Origin: Deltaproteobacteria bacterium
GTDB lineage: Bacteria; Desulfobacterota; Syntrophia; Syntrophales; JACQWR01
Reading direction: 5' to 3'
Assembly (NCBI GenBank): GCA_026388415.1
Contig: JAPLJV010000025.1
Location: forward strand, 1 to 54,282
Length of the DNA stretch: 54,282 nucleotides
Shown here: positions 51,746-54,282 of the stretch, in pieces
Layout of the letters: each line of letters starts with the position of its first letter
Numbering within the stretch: the stretch's first letter is position 1
The notes under the pieces: generated by a model
The model's input: the letters and a program-made list of their open reading frames with translations, nothing else
The model's database searches: none
Told to the model about the DNA's origin: nothing
Made by a program: the position numbers and the translations under genes

Positions 51746-52501
51746 GTGAGCGTCGTCTGTATCATCCCCTCACGATACCGTTCCAGCCGGTTTAACGGCA
51801 AACCCTTGGCCGATCTCTGCGGCCGGCCCATGATCCAGCACGTCTATGAGCGCGTCATGCAGGCCAAGACGCTATCCTATGCCGCCGTGGCAACTGATGA
51901 TGAACGGATCTTCGCTGCGGTGGAAAAGTTCGGCGGCCGGGCGGTCATGACCTCGCCTCGGCACCGTTCCGGCACCGACCGGATTGCCGAGGCGGTAGCC
52001 GGTCTGAATCTGGCGGCAAACGACATCGTGGTAAATATCCAGGGCGATCAGCCCCTCTTTGAACCCGCCCAGATTGATGAAGTGGCGGCGCCGCTCTTAG
52101 CCGATCCCTCCCTCCCGATGGCGACGCTGATCTATAAAATCGTGCGTGAGGAAGAAATCTTCCACCCCCATGCCGTCAAGGTCGTCTTTGACAGCGACTA
52201 TTTTGCCCTCTATTTTTCCCGCGCCACGATCCCCTATGTGCGAGACAGAGGCATGAAGACCGACTACTACAAGCATCACGGCATTTACGCCTACCGGAAA
52301 GCTTTTCTCGATACCTTCACTAATCTACCCGAGGGCAAGCTCGAAAAGCTGGAGGCCCTGGAACAGCTCCGGGCGCTTGAATATGGCTATCGCATCAAGA
52401 TTGTGATAACGGAGCATGACTCCGTGGAAGTCGACACCCCTGAGGAATTGGCGCGCGTGCGCGACATAATTATGGGAAAAGATCAGGAAAGGAACCTATG
52501 A
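51746..52501 (+). CDS. kdsB: CMP-Kdo (or CMP-Kdo8N) synthetase
   Basis: A 251-residue cytidylyltransferase. CIIPSRYRSSRFNGKPLADL binds CTP, VATDDERIFAAVEKFGG, VNIQGDQPLFEPAQID and FSRATIPYVRD are KdsB motifs, and KHHGIYAYRKAFLDTF follows. GTG 51746 has GAGG about 11 bases upstream; an earlier GTG at 51734 overlaps that site. In Shewanella the KdsB beside KdnA/KdnB prefers Kdo8N; whether that holds here cannot be read directly. The stop overlaps the next ATG by four bases. Confidence 0.88.
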   Translation: MSVVCIIPSRYRSSRFNGKPLADLCGRPMIQHVYERVMQAKTLSYAAVATDDERIFAAVEKFGGRAVMTSPRHRSGTDRIAEAVAGLNLAANDIVVNIQGDQPLFEPAQIDEVAAPLLADPSLPMATLIYKIVREEEIFHPHAVKVVFDSDYFALYFSRATIPYVRDRGMKTDYYKHHGIYAYRKAFLDTFTNLPEGKLEKLEALEQLRALEYGYRIKIVITEHDSVEVDTPEELARVRDIIMGKDQERNL

Positions 52502-53691
52502 AAACATACGAACAGATAAACGACCGCATTGCATCAGGCAAGGCCGTGGTGATGACGGCCGATGAGATCATGGATTATGTGGACCGGAAAGGGCTTCATG
52601 CGGCGGCCGAGGAAGTGGATGTCGTCACGACCGCCACCTTCGGTCCGATGTGTTCCTCCGGCTGCTTCCTGAATTTTGGGCATTCCACGCCGCGGATCCG
52701 CATGACTGAGGCCTGGATCGAGGATGTCCTGGTTTACACTGGCTTGGCTGCCGTGGACGTCTATCTGGGGTGCACGCAGCTCCGCCACGCGGACCCGGCC
52801 AATATGTATCCTCCCGGTGAATTCAGGTATGGGGGTGGCCACGTCATCGAGGATCTCATTGCGGGAAAGACCCTCCAGCTCTTTGCCCTCTCCTATGGCA
52901 CCGACTGTTATCCACTGAGGGAGATCCGAACGTATTTCACTATGGACGACTTGAACCAGGCGATCATGGTCAATCCACGCAACTGCTATCAGAATTACAA
53001 CGTAGCGGTCAACCGGACGGACCGGACGATCTACACCTACATGGGCAAGCTCGAACCCCACCAGAAAAACGGCAATTATTGCTCAGCGGGCCAGTTGTCC
53101 CCGTTGCTCAACGACCCCTATTACGAGACCATCGGCGTCGGCACCCGCGTCTGGCTGGCGGGGGCGCACGGGCATGTCCATGCAGAGGGAACGCAGCACG
53201 CTGGCGGCGGCGCCAGGACCCCGGAAGGCGTACCGATAGGCGGGGCCGGGACGCTTGGGCTTACCGGTGACATGAAGCAGATGCGCAAGGAATTCGTCCG
53301 GGGTGTCAGTTTCATCGGCTACGGTGTCTCACTGGCCCTGGGAATCGGGATTCCGCTTCCCATCCTCAATGAGGAGGTCCTGAAGCGGGCCTGCGTGCGA
53401 GACAGGGATATCCTGGCCCCCGTGGTTGACTACGGGGCCGAGTATCCTCAGAACACCACCGGACAGGTCATCGGCCATGTGAACTACGAGCAACTGCGCA
53501 CCGGTCGCATCGAGCTCGGCGGAAAGACCGTGGATATCGGTTCGCTGTCCTCTTACTACAAGGCATTGGAGGTGGCCAATCTGCTGGCGGACGAGATCAG
53601 GCGCGGTGATTTCCTGCTTGCGGCACCCATTGCTTCCCTCCGCAGAGACACAAAAATGAAACCGCTTTTAAGAAGGGAGCCTCCCCGATGA
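52498..53691 (+). CDS. DUF39 homocysteine biosynthesis protein (COG1900)
   Basis: A 397-residue protein. TATFGPMCSSGCFLNFGHS, VYLGCTQLRHADPANMYPPGEFRYGGGHVIEDL and LSYGTDCYPLREI carry the conserved Cys residues of DUF39. In methanogens and some anaerobes this protein, together with a NIL/ferredoxin partner, forms homocysteine from aspartate semialdehyde and a sulfide-derived sulfur. It begins inside kdsB (ATG 52498) and overlaps the ferredoxin gene by four bases, so the pair is made together. Confidence 0.87.
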   Translation: MKTYEQINDRIASGKAVVMTADEIMDYVDRKGLHAAAEEVDVVTTATFGPMCSSGCFLNFGHSTPRIRMTEAWIEDVLVYTGLAAVDVYLGCTQLRHADPANMYPPGEFRYGGGHVIEDLIAGKTLQLFALSYGTDCYPLREIRTYFTMDDLNQAIMVNPRNCYQNYNVAVNRTDRTIYTYMGKLEPHQKNGNYCSAGQLSPLLNDPYYETIGVGTRVWLAGAHGHVHAEGTQHAGGGARTPEGVPIGGAGTLGLTGDMKQMRKEFVRGVSFIGYGVSLALGIGIPLPILNEEVLKRACVRDRDILAPVVDYGAEYPQNTTGQVIGHVNYEQLRTGRIELGGKTVDIGSLSSYYKALEVANLLADEIRRGDFLLAAPIASLRRDTKMKPLLRREPPR

Positions 53692-54110
53692 GCAGCGATA
53701 TAATCACAAAAAAGCTGATGTTCCACTTTCTCCGGTGCGAGTGCGAAAAACCGATCGTCTATCATCTGGTCAAGGACTACAACTTGATCGTCAATATCTT
53801 CCGCGCCAAGGTGACCCCGGAAGAGGAGGGCTACCTGGTGCTGGACGTCACCGGCACGGAAGAGGCGATCCAGGACGGCATCGCTTTTGTCAAGACTTTC
53901 AACGTGACGGTCAATTACTCCGGCAAGGGGGTCACATGCGACGAAGAGCTCTGTTCCCACTGTGGCTACTGCGTTCCTTACTGTCCCACTGGGGCGCTGA
54001 CCATCGGTGACGTCGTCACCCGCAAGGTCTCCTACCGGGAATCAGAATGCATCGAGTGCCTGGCATGCGTCCGTATATGTCCCTTTGGGGCTTGCGCCTC
54101 GGCATTTTAG
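53688..54110 (+). CDS. NIL-domain 4Fe-4S ferredoxin of homocysteine synthesis
   Basis: A 140-residue protein. The first 75 or so residues form a NIL domain (ending FVKTFNVTVNYSGKGV). A two-cluster ferredoxin domain follows, with CSHCGYCVPYCPTGA and CIECLACVRICPFGA. It is the electron-transfer partner of the DUF39 protein, as in the Methanosarcina pair MA1821/MA1822. Six bases separate it from the next frame. Confidence 0.87.
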   Translation: MSSDIITKKLMFHFLRCECEKPIVYHLVKDYNLIVNIFRAKVTPEEEGYLVLDVTGTEEAIQDGIAFVKTFNVTVNYSGKGVTCDEELCSHCGYCVPYCPTGALTIGDVVTRKVSYRESECIECLACVRICPFGACASAF

Positions 54111-54116
54111 GTCTTC

Positions 54117-54282
54117 ATGAACCGCAAGCGGGTTTACAGAACGTTCATCCACAAGGAGGCGGTCTTCCGCATCTGCTGAGAAGCCTTCACTGCCGTCACG
54201 CGGGAGATCGTCCGGCAACGGGCTATCCTGGAAGACTATGTCCGGCGGGATCTCATTTTCAGGCATACACTGGAACCGCTCG
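54117..54282 (+). pseudogene. UPF0280/COG2122-like gene with in-frame TGA, cut by window edge
   Basis: From ATG 54117 the frame reads MNRKRVYRTFIHKEAVFRIC, then TGA (54177-54179), then EAFTAVTREIVRQRAILEDY and on to the window end without another stop. The continuous frame resembles the N-terminus of UPF0280 (COG2122) proteins, the third gene linked to DUF39-type homocysteine synthesis. The TGA could be a nonsense mutation (CGA to TGA), a sequencing error, or a selenocysteine codon; I see no convincing SECIS hairpin directly after it. Confidence 0.6.

Overview
The window is a lipopolysaccharide (O-antigen) and nonulosonic acid gene cluster about 39 kb long, followed from about 43.5 kb by a GC-richer stretch that looks like ordinary chromosome. 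The envelope genes (heptose, Kdo-type sugar, O-antigen) point to a Gram-negative diderm. The DUF39 plus NIL/ferredoxin pair used for homocysteine synthesis, the TRAP-TAXI transporter with DUF1850, the AAA/DUF4143 ATPases and the REP-like repeats suggest an anaerobic Desulfobacterota of the Syntrophus/Smithella kind. That assignment is inference; there is no rRNA or tRNA marker in the window.

Layout. (1) 1-199: the end of an IS481-type transposase. (2) 268-7438: an AT-rich block with a GT-like protein, a B12-binding radical SAM protein, a KdsC-like phosphatase, an SpsF-like cytidylyltransferase, a DegT aminotransferase, a radical SAM/SPASM protein and a short NeuB-like synthase. It looks like an unassigned route to an acidic sugar. 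(3) 7606-15991: a complete set for CMP-legionaminic acid by the GDP-sugar route (legB, legC, legH, legI, legG, ptmE, legF), with a HicBA-like toxin-antitoxin pair lodged between legI and legG and one Gfo/Idh/MocA oxidoreductase. (4) 16008-21939: a class III aminotransferase, two more Gfo/Idh/MocA oxidoreductases, a GT-B-like protein and a candidate nonulosonic acid transferase. (5) 22020-33788: a wecB remnant, an SDR epimerase, wecC, glycosyltransferases, a Wzy-like polymerase, an intact wecB, and wbuB-fnlB-fnlA-fnlC for N-acetyl-L-fucosamine. No Wzx flippase or ABC exporter is present.

(6) 33852-39557: a scarred end of the cluster. Three copies of one SDR gene, all damaged, alternate with two AAA/DUF4143 ATPase genes. 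Each ATPase gene has what looks like a leaderless promoter covered by a palindrome. A frameshifted BrnA-like antitoxin, an XRE antitoxin and REP-like palindromes are also here. The block ends in the small phosphoglycosyl transferase that would start O-unit synthesis. (7) 39661-43516: vapBC, a YdcF/ElyC protein, a squalene/phytoene synthase and a secreted QW-repeat protein, with several MITE-like and period-7 repeats.

(8) 43559-47158 (minus strand): a TRAP-TAXI transporter operon. (9) 47501-54282 (plus strand): a TrmJ-like methyltransferase; kdnB-kdnA-hldD-kdsB, which together suggest a core sugar of the 8-amino-Kdo (Kdo8N) type plus heptose; and the DUF39, NIL/ferredoxin and COG2122/UPF0280 genes for homocysteine synthesis. 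The last of these carries an in-frame TGA.

The strongest leads are the SDR/ATPase alternation with palindromic leaderless promoters, the unassigned radical-SAM/NeuB sugar module, the kdn locus, and the in-frame TGA in the COG2122 gene.
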